Origin: Armigeres subalbatus
Taxonomy: Eukaryota; Arthropoda; Insecta; Diptera; Culicidae
Assembly (NCBI RefSeq): GCF_024139115.2
Contig: NC_085140.1
Coordinates: 156,886,452 to 156,950,451, forward strand
Direction: 5' to 3'
DNA length: 64,000 nucleotides
Shown here: positions 42,417-55,434 of the stretch, one piece after another
How the letters are laid out: every line of letters starts with the position of its first letter
Numbering within the stretch: position 1 is the first letter of the stretch
Made by a program: the position numbers and the translations under genes
Notes under the pieces: model-generated
The model's input: only the letters and a program-made list of their open reading frames with translations
Database searches by the model: none
What the model was told of the DNA's origin: nothing

Positions 42417-45400
42417 CCAACAGGAGACAACGGACGAATATCATATCAGCATCTACTACCAGAACGTTAGAGGGCTACGCACGAAAGTGGACAATTTTTT
42501 CCTAGCGGCATCTGAGTCCAACTACGACGTAATCGTTATTACTGAAACGTGGCTTAACGACCAGATTTTCACTACACAGCTATTTGGTGATCGGTTCACC
42601 GTTTATCGTCATGATCGAAATCCTGCAACATCAACAAGAAAGAGAGGCGGTGGTGTCCTCATTGCTGTATCAAACCGATTGAATTCTGCTTTATCTTCTG
42701 TCGATATAGACAGTACCATAGAGCATCTTTGGGTCAACATTTCCATCGCTGGCAGAGTAACTCTGTTGGTGTTGTTTACTTGTCACCGAGATTGCCAGTA
42801 ACGTTACCGTCATTGAAAAGCATCTTCAATCCGCTTCTAATGTTACTAGCTCCCTGAAACCTGGAGATTGTCATCTTTATTTGGGGATTTTAATCAGAAC
42901 AACTTGAACTGGGTCCAATCCTCGTCTGGTTACCATTTTGCTAATCCATTGAACCTCAGCTTTTCGCAAGCCAGCTGTTGTTTTTTGGATGGCATTGCCC
43001 TACTCAACATGAAGCAGATTAATTACGTTAAGCACTATCGCGATCGAATCTTGGACTTGATATTCGTAAATTCGGAGGCCATTCCCAAGTGTTCGATACT
43101 TGCAGCTGCCGAATCACTTGTAGAACATGATCCGTACCACCCTGCTCTCGTTGCATCGGTTTCCTGTGGACATCTCATTGAACTTGAAGAAGCTGATCCT
43201 TCTAATGTGTTTAACTTCCACAAGGCGAATTACGTGACACTGAACCATGCCATTTCTGGAGTTGACTGGACAGCTTTATCGAACGCACCAAACATCGACT
43301 GTGCCGAGCTTTTCACTGACACTGTGGAGCTTTTCACTGACACTCTTAATCAGCTTTTCCATTTCCATGTTCCGGCCCCTATTCGTAGAAGAAAACCACC
43401 ATGGTCCAACAATCACTTGCGTTATTTGAAGCGCCGTAGATCCAATGCATTAAGAAAGTACACCAATATGAGAACCTGAGTCCAAGCGAATTTTCAACAC
43501 TGCTAGCAATAGATATCTAATTTGCAACAGATGTCTCTACAGACGTTACGCCCGTCGAACTGAAATAAACTTGAAACGAAACCCTAAGCAGTTTTGGTCA
43601 TTCATGAACACAAAGAGGAAAGAAGTTGGTCTACCAAATGCTGTGTTTCTTAATGAAGAAACGGCTGATACGCGTGAAGGAATTCGCAGCTTATTCGCTA
43701 AGCAGTTCTCAAGTGTGTTCAGAGAAGAATCGGTTCCCGCCCATCTTATTAACAACGCTTTGACTGGCGTTCCATGTGATGTCCTCGATATAGGAGAGTT
43801 TCGCTTTTCACATAGCGATGTTTTGAAAGCACTCACCAAACTGAAGTCTACATCAACTGCTGGTCCTGACGGTATACCATCCATTGTACTTAAAAAATGC
43901 GCCGAATCGCTTTGCGTTCCACTCGCTATCATCTGCAACAGATCAATTTCTGAATGCACATTTCCTGCTCAATGGAAGGAGTCCTTCATGTTCCCGGTTT
44001 ATAAAAAGGGTGATAAACGAAACGTGGTTAACTATAGAGGCATCACCTCACTTTGCGCTGGATCTAAGCTGTTAGAAATTCTTGTTGGTGATGTTCTTTT
44101 CTTTGCAACAAAGCAATATATTTCTGCTGATCAGCACGGTTTTTATCCTGGGCGGTCGATTGATACCAACCTCGTCCAATTTTCATCGTTCTGCATAAAT
44201 AACATCGAGGGAGGAAACCAAGTCGATACTGTCTACACTGACCTGAAGGCTGCATTTGATCGAGTCGATCATTTTATTCTGTTATCAAAAATAGATCGAC
44301 TGGGAGCTCCGATAACTTTCACACGCTGGCTTCAATCTTATTTGACAAATAGGCGGCTATCTGTGAAAATTGGTGCAGTGCAATCTGACTCTTTTACGAA
44401 CCATTCAGGAGTACCACAGGGCAGTAACCTTGGGCCATTACTGTTTTCTTTATTCATAAACGATGTTTGCCGTCTGCTACCAACTGGATTTCGTATTGTT
44501 TATGCCGACGATTTGAAGATTTATATTGCTGTTACTAGTATTGAAGATTGTTTGAGCTGCAGCGCATGATAGATTTGTTTCAAGATTGGTGCACAAGAAA
44601 TCAAATGGTAATAAGTGCTGAAAATGTTCTATCATTTCATTCTACCGGAAACACTCCCCAATAATTTGGAATTACAAAATATGCGGGACAATACTACCCC
44701 TGTATAAGTGATGAACTTCTAATTCCATCGAAAAATCACTATAATAAAGAAATTAAAAACAAAAATACCCCTGGTATCTACTGTGAAAGACTTAGGAGTA
44801 CTGCTGAATACAAGTATGTCCTTCCGTGATAACTATTCTGCCATAATTGCTACAGCCAACAGAAATCTCGGATTAATTATACGGACAACTCGAGAGTTCT
44901 TGGAACCATTCAGCCTAAGATCGCTTTATTATTCACTAGTTCGCTCTACGCTTGAACCTGCGTGTGTGGCTTGGTGTCCATATACTGAAATTTGGATTAA
45001 GCGTATTGAAAAACATTCAATCCAGGTTCACTAGATTTGCCCTCAGACTAGTTCCGTGTTATGACATAGCTAATATGCCTCGATATTAAATTCGTAGCCG
45101 GCTTCTTGAATGGAAACTCTACGTAGCCGTAAAGAGGCTTTCAGGCAGTTTTTGCAGGAAAGTTGCTGTTAGGTTCGATTGATGCGCCGCAAATTTTGGA
45201 AAAGATTAATATCAATGCACCGACAATCACCTTACGGCCAAGAAACCCCTTGAGATTGGACTTTAGGAGAACTCACTACGGACTAAATGAACCTATCACT
45301 GCTATTTGCCGAGAATTCAACAAGGTTTACCCGCTTTTCGACTACAGCATCTCTGCAACTCTCTTCAAGAACCGGCTCAAACAGCTTCATCTCCAACCAG

Positions 45401-45429
45401 AGCTTATTTTAGACAACATAGAAAGGTGA
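42148..45429 (+). pseudogene. CR1-like LINE ORF2: AP endonuclease and reverse transcriptase
   Basis: Endonuclease blocks: ISIYYQNVRGLRTKVDNF, VIVITETWLND, RGGGVLIAV, then after a frameshift near 42795 GDFNQNNLNW. The RT is open at 43571-44569: STAGPDGIPSIVLKKC, FPVYKKGDKRNVVNYRGITS, ISADQHGFYPGRSIDTNL, DLKAAFDRVDH, SGVPQGSNLGPLLF and the catalytic YADDLKI. The C-terminal part runs with breaks through 44783-45034 (VKDLGVLL-type block) and 45163-45429. Frameshifts fall near 42800, 43480-43560, 44570 and 45035-45160. The clade is inferred from the PHD-type ORF1; Jockey is the alternative. Confidence 0.85.
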
Positions 45430-45736
45430 GTTTGATTCCAATTACTATAAATTGTGAAAAGTTGCTCCCTGTTCTTTTCTTTTGTTTCCGGTGAGTTGAA
45501 AAATGGATCAAGTGACGTCATCATTCATCCTTTCATACGTGTTGCTATTTTTATCAGTTGACTATTTAATCATAAGAGAAAATATTGTATTAGTATATTA
45601 TGTTTTATTTACTATGATTACTCAATTTTTGTAAAACTGTATTTAAGAAAAGATATGGGGTTTTTATGCCCTTTTGATGGGATTTTCCCTTTCCCTTTCC
45701 CCATCCTTCATCCTCATTTAGATAACTTTCAGATGA

Positions 45737-45740
45737 GGTA

Positions 45741-45803
<63 letters not shown>

Positions 45804-45804
45804 A
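45737..45804 (+). repeat. (TAAA)n tail of the LINE
   Basis: About 16 copies of TAAA directly follow the LINE 3' UTR, consistent with the simple-repeat tail of a non-LTR element. A TG-rich stretch follows. Confidence 0.85.
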
Positions 45805-46634
45805 TGTGTGTGTGTTTTTAACTTTTCAAGGTGTTTTGTATGTGTATATTTGTATATGTGTATATGTGCATGTGTGCCTTTCGTTTGTGCGGGTGCGAGT
45901 GTCATTAAGTTTATTTACATTTTATCAAAATCTTACCTCTTTTCCCAATAATCCTTACGATGAACATGTTTGCGCATTCGCAATGGATTGATCGAATTGT
46001 TAGCAAGGTCATTGCCTTGACAACAATCGATCAACCTTTTGCTCGCACGAACATGTTCGCAGCTCCAGCACTTCTTTATAAACTTTAACTACACTTTTGT
46101 TTCGACCGCTCTGGTTCTATTGTTCTACTTTTAGTGCGAATCACCGCACAAAAGTAGAGCGCAAGAACCAAAAAACGAAACTCCTCTATTTTCTCTATTT
46201 TAAGCTTATTTTCAAAAATCACCTAAGGCATATTACGGATCAATCACACTCATCCATATTCTTATTTCCCGGGTATACCCCGTTAGGCGTAATTGACGTT
46301 ATGCATAACGGACGATAGGCATAATGTACGGTAGGAATAATGGACGTTCTTATGCCTAACGTCGCGGATCCCTTTTCTCAAGCACGTGCTTTCTGTTTCA
46401 CAGTATTGAAACGTGTTTGTTGACCAGCCGATGATTGCTACGACGACTCATCTTGATAGCGTATGGTTATTGCGTCTAGCCTTAGTAGCGTTCGGCTTTG
46501 TCCCGTACATTCAAAGCACAATATGTGACGGATCGCCGTTAGGTTTCCACCGATAGGCAGTGGATGTTTTTGCATATTTCATAAACATTCCATGTATCTC
46601 AAATGAAAAAAAAATATATTTAATGCAACATTCC
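45805..46634. other. Unassigned stretch
   Basis: TG-rich at its start. GTTAGGCGTAATTGACGTTATGC / GCATAACGGACGATAGGCATAATG words near 46280-46360 suggest a short internal repeat. No gene. Confidence 0.35.
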
Positions 46635-47600
46635 TCCAGCGATTCTGACGGGAATCCTCCAAGAATTCCGATGATAATCCTTTAGTGATTCAGACAGGAA
46701 TGTTCCAGAGATTCTAACGGAAATCTCCAGAGATTTCGACGGATATCCTGCAGGCATATTGAAGGGAGTCTGAAGGCAATCCACCAGGGATTCCGAAGGG
46801 AATGTTCCAGAGAGTCGGAAGGAAATGTTTCAGGGATTCCAATGAGAATCTTCTAGAGATCCCGAATGGAATCCTCCAGGATAACGGTAATGTCTCAAAA
46901 GTTCCAACGGGAATGTTCCAGAGATTTCGTCGGAAATCCTCCAGGAATTCCAACGTGAATGTTTCAGGGATTTCGTAGGCAATGTTTCAGGGATGTAGAA
47001 GCAAATCGTCGAAGGATTCCTAAGCAATCTGTTGAGGGATCCTGAAGTAAATCGTCGAGGGATTCCGTGAAGAATCCACCAGTGATTTTGAGGAGAATCC
47101 TCAAGGGAAGCAAATCGTTGAGGGATTCCTAAGCAAATCTTCGAGAGATTCCGAAACAAATCATCAAAAGATTTCGAAGCAAATCGTAGAATGATTCCGA
47201 AGCAATTCGTCGAGAGATTCCAAAGTAAATCGTCGATGAAGTCCGAACTAAATCTTCGAGGAATTCCAAAGCAAACCGTCAATGTATTCCGAAGCGAATC
47301 GTCAGAGGGATTCCGATCGTCGAGGGATTTCTAACCAAATCATTGAGGAATTCCGAGGCAAAACGTCGAGAGAATTCGAATTAAATATTCAAGGGATTCC
47401 GAAGTAAATCGTTGACCTCAACGATACCGAAAGGAATCCAGTGTGAACTCTTCTGGATTCCGGTTGGAATACTTTGATGATTCTGAAAGAAGTTCCTTAG
47501 AGATTCCAGTAAGAATTCTTCTCAGATTCTGATGGAAATTACTCTTGGAATCTGATTGGATTCTTCTCGAATGCTGATGGGAAATTATTATGCTGCTGAG
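46635..47600. repeat. 23-bp minisatellite (~42 diverged copies)
   Basis: The unit is of the type GGGATTCCGAAGCAAATCGTCGA, changing gradually to CCAGAGATTCTAACGGGAATC at the left. Spacing of the AAATCGTC-like word is 22-24 bp (47112, 47134, 47158, 47181, 47203, 47227, 47250, 47273). The 150-residue minus-strand frame (46830-47282) is a product of the repeat. Confidence 0.85.
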
Positions 47601-48189
47601 CAAGAAGAAGTCTGCTGATAAACTGTCACTCCAGCCCGTGACTGTTGATCACATGTCTTTGGCAGCTGGCGAAGCTCCGCGATTGCTTTGATTGATATTT
47701 TGGAGGCTCTCTGTTGTTTATCATATCAAGCTTAATTTGATGCTTTCAAATCAATTAGATACTGCCTTTTCATAATTAACACCAAATGCAATTTTACTGC
47801 CACACAGAAATCTTTGTCAGAAATGAAAGAAAGACCATGTTGAGGAGAAATGGATATAAAATGGCCAACGTTTATGGTGTGAAAATTGGTTTGCATGGGT
47901 AAAAATAATATGATGTGATATCCAATATGGATGTAAAAGGCAATCAGAAGTGTTATACATGAAAGGCTGATAAGTGAATAGAAATCAGAGAATCATATCT
48001 AATCGTTCAAAATTGTGGATTGTTTCTTGTAAAGGGTAGTGAAATGGAGTTATTCGAAATAATATTGAAAAGTGGTGGCAGGGGATGCAATCTCAAGATT
48101 ATCTAGATCATCTACGAAAGCTTTCGATGAAAATGATGATGTTTCAGTTATGATGCTAATGGAAATGACCGTACCTACATCGATAACAG
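47601..48189. other. Unassigned stretch upstream of the gypsy remnant
   Basis: No recognisable coding homology. It may include decayed upstream pol of the same element. Confidence 0.3.
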
Positions 48190-49330
48190 TAGACGAAGTT
48201 TCCTAAGAAACCACGAAAGATCTGATTATGAATGATGCATTCAAAGCTCTAGAGGATCAAGATTGGACAGGACTAGCAAAAATCTTCAAGCCATACAGCT
48301 TGGAACTGTGTAGAGTATCAGACATTTTGATGCAGGGTGAGCGAATAGTAATACCGCAAGCGCTAAAAAGCAGGATCCTAGAGTTGGCTCACGAGGGACA
48401 CCCAGGTATCGTCGTTATGAAGAGACGTTTACGACAAAAGGTATGGTGGCCTGGGATGGATAAAGATGCAGAGAAGTTTGCTAAAAGCTGCAGAGAATGT
48501 ATTCTAGTTTCAGCGCAAGACCCTCCAGAGCCATTAACGCGAACAACTATGCCGGATAAACCATGGGCGCACATCGCAGCTGATTTCATGTGACCATTGC
48601 CATCAGACCATAGTCTACTAGTACTAGTTGATTATTTCAGCCGATTTATCGAAGTGATCGTGATGAAGGACATAACAGCAAAACTGACGATTCAGGCATT
48701 CCATGAAGCGTTTTGCAGGTATGGCATCCCGGAAACATTGCGGACGGATAATGGGGCATAATTCGTAAGTGAAGCGCTGAACCAATTCTGCAAGGAGCAT
48801 GGCATTCAACTGCTGAGAACTACACCATATTGGCCGCAGGCTAATGGAGAGGTCGAAAGAGCAAACAGAGCCTTGAAGAAACACCTGCAAATAAGTTAAA
48901 TCAACGAAACCTCGGATTGGACATGGGACTTGAGGACATATCTTTTGCTTTACAATTCCACACCACACTCAACAACAGGAGTTGCCCCGTCGGCTTTAAT
49001 GTTTGGACGCGTGTTGCGGGACAAGCTACCATCTTTTTCAGCAGTTAATAAAGGGGCCATTGAGGAGATTCAAGACAGAGATCGCCAACAGAAGTTGATG
49101 GGAGCTGAATATGCTGATATGCTCAACCAAATGCGATAAAAGTTTGTGATGTGGTAGTGACTCGTAGAATGCTAAGGGAGAATAAGTTGTCGAGCAATTT
49201 CTACCAAGACAAATTAGAAATAGTTGAAAGAGTTGGATCGGATGCAACGTTAAAATCATCGCACTCAGGGAAGATATTTCATCGAACGTTACTCACCTGA
49301 AAAGGATTACCTCAAGGACGGATGATCAAA
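48190..49330 (+). pseudogene. Ty3/gypsy integrase remnant
   Basis: The open frame 48228-48593 ends at the start of the integrase core. It has the zinc-binding H-H-C-C region (LAHEGHPG, RLRQKVWWPGMD, CREC) and then PWAHIAADFM, which holds the first catalytic D. Beyond an in-frame stop the core continues with LVLVDYFSRFIEV, the second D in RTDNG and the E in NGEVERANRALK. LLYNSTPHSTTGVAPSALMF follows at 48950-49010. Past 49140 a shifted frame (VVVTRRMLRENKLS) gives the C-terminal region. Several stops and frameshifts mark it as dead. LTRs were not found. Confidence 0.8.
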
Positions 49331-49539
49331 ATGTGGATAGTGGATGTACCACAAAATGAGTCGACAAACACAAGAAAAAGCTCCTGGAACAAATCAATAT
49401 TAATCGACCAAAACGGGATTCTCGTACGCCGAACTATTTGAAAGAATATCAGCTACGGTTAGTACAGGACCATTAAGAAGGAATGGAGGTGTAGGATCGG
49501 TTATGATACGATCAACCAGTGGTGTTATAAAGAGTATTA

Positions 49540-49740
49540 CACTAACACATATGTATATCACAGGGACAAGTAAGAGAAATAAAGCTAGAGTTCAGTTGGT
49601 TACGAGTATACGACGAAGACGGTTGTTTCTTATTTCGCGTGGTGCACAATCCGACATTACAGGATCAACTCAATGTTTCATTGAATCCAATGGTCAGACA
49701 ATCAAAACCAATCCGCCTACAAACGACCACAGTGTATATA
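49540..49740 (+). other. Unrecognised open segment (~66 codons)
   Basis: From ~49546 a frame runs to TAA at 49741, reading QGQVREIKLEFSWLRVYDED, then GCFLFRVVHNPTLQDQLNVS. It has a protein-like composition, no recognised family and no good start codon; a CAG precedes GGACAAG, so a 3' splice site is conceivable. It may be the downstream part of the gypsy element or a stray exon. Confidence 0.25.
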
Positions 49741-50129
49741 TAATTCACTTACATCGCACCGAATGGATAATTCTTCCTATTCAGGTACAGATGTAGCCCA
49801 AACTGTATGAATGGCGAAATTTGTTGGATTTCTCATGTTCCTGTCAAATTTGTCAATTTATTTCAATGGGTCAATTTGTACAAATTGAACGATTTTCCTT
49901 TTCCGCATAATTTGTCCTTCTAGAAACTCCCTGTCCGTCGTCAAGCCAGGGCCTCGACCCGACTGAAAACATCGGAAATAGCGGTATTTTTATATCCTCA
50001 TACTTAAGTCATTCACTGCTTCCACAGCCTCTATCACTTTTCTTTAACTAAGGTGGCTTCCGGAGTAAAAGTGACTTGCGAAGCGATGAAGGTGTATTAT
50101 TGAGTCAAGTGATGGTTGCATAAGGTTGA

Positions 50130-50400
50130 TGAATTTGTACACCAAACCAGCGGATGGCAGATTTTAATACAGTCCTGCATAAGAACCTTACTGAAACTGT
50201 ATAAAATTTTGATATATAAAATTGCAGAAGATTTTGATACAATCATTGTATTGAAATCTATACATTTTTTGTTTTATTTCAATACAGCATCTGAATAAAA
50301 AGCTTACATTTTCTTTATTAAAACCTTGCAGAATTTTATATGCCTAGATTTGATACAATAATTGAAAGATTTGTTTAGATGGAGTAAAAACAAATAGCAG
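50130..50400. repeat. Strongly diverged copy of the CACCCAACC-family MITE
   Basis: TACACCAAACCAGCGGATGG, CATAAGAACCTTACTGAAAC, ATTGTATTGAAATC and AAGCTTACATTTTC keep the order of words seen at 17290-17464, with many substitutions. Confidence 0.45.
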
Positions 50401-50616
50401 ATTTTTTTGCACTGAGTGTAGGACAACACTGTTTGTAGATATCGAAAATCACCATCAATTAACTCAGTGAATGTTTCAATACTTCAGAGTGGAATCGTGC
50501 AATTAGGTTGCAAATATATAGAATAAAAGCAGCATCATTTAATTTGAAAAACCGACGTGACTACTTTATACTGCTAGTGCAAATTGATTTTTCTTAAATG
50601 TACTAAAACCAGATTA

Positions 50617-51230
50617 GTTGTCAAAAAAACCCAATTTAATTCACCTAGTAGTGATACTGCCTTTCTTGCATTTAGCCAAGATACCAATTTTCTTGGCTTG
50701 ATACACCTTCGTTACTTTTAAACGCAATGGCCGACCGTTATCAAATTTGATTGCGATCTTCATGGCTTTACCAACTTTCGAATGCAAATTGTTCGTTTTC
50801 GGAGTGACATAATAGCCTTTTTGTACAAGAAATAAAAATCAATTCGCCTAGTAGTAATATTGCTTTTTGTTTTTGCCTTAAGCCAAAACACCAACCTTTT
50901 AGGATGGAATCACCATTTTCTTCATAACTCAAACGCCATGAAAAATCGTTATCAAATTTATTAGCGATCCATTAGGCCTTTTCTGAGATCAAAACAGATA
51001 GATCACCTCGATAGCATCTCGATATCGGATATGAATGCATTTATGTTAATTAAACAGCAGATAATGTAATTTATGGTTCTTCCCAACGTGTTTTATTCTA
51101 ATTCTATGACGTAATATTTTATGGTCACTAACAACTTCATATGTGGTTGTCTACATAAGAAAAAAAGTACTTTAAAGAAAACCCAACTTAATTCACCAAG
51201 CAGTGATAATGCCTTACTTGCATTTAGCGA
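50617..51230. repeat. Three tail-like fragments of the GCCTTTCTCG element family
   Basis: AACCCAATTTAATTCACC...GATACTGCCTTTCTTGC (50628), AATCAATTCGCCTAGTAG (50837) and AACCCAACTTAATTCACC...ATAATGCCTTACTTGC (51181) are diverged versions of the tail at 29998. The sequence between the first two is a non-tandem body (CACCTTCGTTACTTTTAAAC) of what may be a sister family. Confidence 0.45.
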
Positions 51231-53970
51231 AGAACACAACCTTATATGGCGCATACACAATACCGGTTACATGACATTATTGCTTGATTTAGTAGGTAAT
51301 CTAAGTTAGTGAAGAATCGAAACAGTGTTCGACAGCTAGAAGATGCAAAAAGATAATTACGAAAGTGACAATTCCGTGCCAATTGAAGAAAAATGTGGAC
51401 AAGTTGGTAAATTATCCAAATCAGTTGACTTGGACAGATCAGTCAATTGACTATTGGCATGAAATTTTAATTGGGCATATTGCGTTAATTAATGTCATAG
51501 GAAAATCAAGAAGCTTTGTAAAATTGCAACAATTAAAAAAAAACTGAAAATGTTTTGAAAATTGAATAAATTTCTAAAATTCCTGAAGTGCCAATCAAGC
51601 AAATGCAGGTGGGGTGTGGGTTCGATATACGCGTAATTATTTGGCGAAAAAAGTGAGGTTAAAACGATGGATTATCATTCGATAAATTGATGATTAACGC
51701 ATTTTATGCAATGTTTCGTGTGATTAAAATGGAAGAAAATGCTTTAAAATGAAAACCCTGTTATGATTTATGCAATTGAAGTGATAAGCGAACGTAAATA
51801 TTATTTCCAGTTTTGAAATTTTTCGAAACCTCACCTCACTTTTAATTGCCAATCAAACCCACATATCACGGCCCGCAAATGTGCATAGACGAATGAAGGT
51901 CATTAACCGCACTGTCACGAAGCCAACGAATAGTGCCATATTCGATTGTCCAATTTTTTTCAGTTCATCAAATTGAATGATTATTCCCTTGATTATGCAA
52001 ATAGTCTGTCGATTTGATCCCCTCATCCGATTTTAAAATTTGCATATTTGCTTAAATTTATTGAGCTTTACCCTTAACATACAAGTTTTCTGGAAATACA
52101 AACGCTCTATCTTAACAATTAAATACAAGAAAATTTCCATCTTTCGTTTAGGACAACCGTGAAACGAATTTATTTAAAATATGGGATTTAATTTTCTAGA
52201 ACACTTTTTCGGACATAGAGTCTGAATTCAACGTGGAGCCCCCGATCGAATGATTCAAAATTATTAACATTTTCAAGTGACTGGAAGCCGAAAACATGAT
52301 TATAAGCCACAAATCCAGTCTAGTGCCAATTTGCACTTGTTGTTGCTTCTAGCTTCCATCCTTCCACATTCCATCCACATTGGGTTACTGATTTGAACGA
52401 TGATTGCATTTGATTGGTGGTTTTGAATCGTTTATTTTGTCGGAAAGTAAATGGTACGAACCCACCAATCACGTGCAGCCAATAGTGCGCAATACCAAAT
52501 CGTCAATAACAGTTCTTTTCCATATAAATCCTTCTTTATGACAGTATGCGAATAATACAATTGATTTCCAATGATGCTGTGATTGCTTCCGCAAACGCTG
52601 TGTCTTTTGTCAACTTGTCTTCTCCATGTTACTAAATGTGGATGAGTGTGTAATCTAAGATTCAAGAATCTTCTTCGAATTATCTATAAATGAAATTCGA
52701 TATGAGCATATTTCTGAAAGTTTTCAAGCATTTCCATAATTACTTAATGCATAAAGATCTCGATTTTTTGAAACTTGAAACTTCTTTGAAACTCTTTAGA
52801 TGTTGAATACATTCCACGAAATTTTGTCATAATCAATATAAGTATTCATGCAATTCCCAAATGTATGCTATGCGCTGAAATAGTTAAGTACTGATGAACA
52901 CAAATTTGGAATCCTAAAGTGTTTTTATGAGTCATAAATTCCATGAGTCATAAAATTATGAGTCATAAATCAAATTCCAGAATAGCATAGGGTTTTTGTA
53001 GTTACTGACGTTAGGAAGAGGCTTTATTTCTGAATAGGTGAGAGATTTCTCTGAATTGTGCTGCAAAAGAAATGTTTTCTGATACGAACTGGTTTCTAAA
53101 TCTATTTTTTTCATCCTAAAAACAAATTCTCTAACTAAAGCAGGCAAAAGAGTTTTCCGATGATCCTTATGAAATTGCTAAAAATTAAATGGAACAAGAT
53201 CTTTTGAGGATTATAAAATATTTCTTTAATGCAATCTCTGTTGTGTGAGTTGAAGGTTGCCCAAGTTTTTGTCCTAATACTTTCAATGGAATGCGTTGTT
53301 GATTTTCGGTCATTGTAAATAAAAAGATTCTTAAGTTTTATAATTTTACATCTTTCTGTGCCAGAATTATATAGCGAGAGCAAAAAGCTCCATAGGAATT
53401 TGATCAACTGTTTTATGCGGCATACCTTGCGATTAACTCGAAGATTTTCGAAAAGAATGGTCGTTCGAAATTTCACTGACCGGATTTGTGTCCATGTGCT
53501 CATTTTTTATGTAGTTGCTTCAGCCTTTTGCAAGCGGGTGGTAGTTTAATAGAACAGAAATATTTATATCTTAATACAATTATGTTTTTATGTTTTCTGC
53601 GACCAGGATACTAGTCAAAAAGTGCAGAACAAATTTATTATTTTAAGCTAGCAACTGAATTAGAAGCGGCATTGATTTTAGCTTAAAATCGAGTAAATGT
53701 TCCTGGGGGTCCAACTTAAATATTTCGATAGCACCTTTGCTGAACAAATGGTCATAAAATGTGATAACGCAACAAAAAATATGTTTAAAGAATTCATAAT
53801 CAAAATTAAGAAATGTGTAGGAAATATGTAAATGAAAATAAACACTGACTAAGTTGGAATTACTTTTCAAAATTTTCTGAGGGGGGCACAATGGAGTTCT
53901 GGAGGGGAGCCAGGCCCCACCGCCCCCCTTATTTACGCCAATGTTGGTCGAAGACAATTGAAATTTACTG
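51231..53970. other. Unassigned AT-rich stretch
   Basis: No supported gene or element over ~2.7 kb. A short GC-rich G-tract patch (53880-53940) looks like a fragment of a repeat. Confidence 0.35.
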
Positions 53971-53976
53971 CAATTA

Positions 53977-54321
53977 CAGTTGCCTCTCCACATCTCGATA
54001 TTGAAGAGACCATCGAGATAGGGAGAGATCGAGGAATGGAAGGAACATTGAAATGGGTACTAGATTCAAAAAAGCTCGTTGCCATAAAAAATGATAACAA
54101 AACAAATGTCATTTTTTTATTGTTGAAGTGTTTATTATTGTCCAAAGATGGTCTAGTAGCCTAAAAATTTTAACGTATCGACATAAGGTGAGAGAATCCT
54201 GAGCCAAATATGAACAGACCATTGACATGTAGGAATCCAAAATGTATGTAGATTGAAGGTATGGAGGAAACCATCGACATAGGCAGAGTTATCGAGATAT
54301 AGAGCATCGAGATGGAAACTG
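53977..54321. mobile_element. Possible Tigger-like MITE
   Basis: CAGTTGCCTCTCCACATCTC and an inverted, diverged counterpart at the right (GCATCGAGATGGAAACTGG), with several ATCGAGAT words near both ends. TA precedes the left end; the right flank lacks a clear TA. Tentative. Confidence 0.35.
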
Positions 54322-55413
54322 GAAATTATTTTTTCGAGCATTAGTTAAGTGTATCAATATTAAAATATAAATGATTTTTTGGTACTATACCAGGGAGCAA
54401 CTTCAAAATCATTTTCAAAATTATATTTTGAATCCTCTGAACCTGAAGTGCCTTCTTCCTGGTATTGCAGCAACTCATCCGTGTTGATGCATACACAGGG
54501 TGGGACAAAATTTCATTTTCAGTTCCTGCATGGTTTTTGCAAGCCTCTTAGGTTTTATAATGCTTGTGTGAAATTTCAGAACAATCGGTGAAACTATAAT
54601 TTGGCGCCGGCGATTTTAATTTTCCATAGGATTTACTATGGGGAAATTGACCTTTACAAGGAAAAAATCCCCAAGATGTCCCATTATTCTCTAACAATAA
54701 ATTGATCAAACTACATCGTAGGAAATTTGACCAGCAAACTTTCATTGGAAGACCTCAAAGACGTTCGTGAAAAATGTTATTTAGATAAACTATATTTGCT
54801 GTATGAACTCATTGCACTTTTTGTTCGAGCATCACTGCCATCTGCTAGGTTCTTGCCGTTGTTTGCACGAGGCACCACTTTGCGTGGAGGATTCGCTCAC
54901 CATGAATGAAAAGCGGGTTACTAGGGATACGTTTACTGGCCTTGCTGTTTGAGTTTTCGTACCACAACCTAGGTAGAAGAAGCTCAACCAAATATCAATG
55001 AAGGTGTGATTAATAAAAAGCAGCATGTAACCTACACTTTTCAACATCATGCAACGAAGCGATTATAGATGCGATGTATTAGTTGGGGCCTCTCAATCGC
55101 GACGTCAATAGTTCGAAGCTAGTCTAAGCGATTTTTTTGTTACTGGTAATCTTTTTGAAATTCTTTATATTCCCAAATTCTAACTTCCGAGAAGCTTTCC
55201 AGTATTTCTATAGATAGATAGATATAGATAGACACTTGTGATACTAATTTCAGAATAATTTATTGAAGTTGTTCTGCTGCATTGAAACTTGATTGATATG
55301 CCGATAATTCAAATCTAAAACCTACCGGGTTAGAGACACTTTTTACAAAGTTGTGTATTTTTTAAATTGTGAAATAGTTTAGAAGATTTCTAGATTTGTT
55401 TTGCCACGGGTTG
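54322..55413. other. Unassigned AT-rich stretch
   Basis: Contains a short (TAGA)n run near 55215. No supported gene. Confidence 0.35.
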
Positions 55414-55434
55414 AGAATCTCTTTAATACAGATT

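Noticed and set aside
46830..47282. 150-residue minus-strand frame with LLWNLS / GIPRRF repeats
   Set aside because: Generated by the 23-bp minisatellite; unit length is not a multiple of three and the frame survives by chance.
55215..55235. (TAGA)n run as a possible element tail
   Set aside because: Short simple repeat with no accompanying 3' UTR or duplication.
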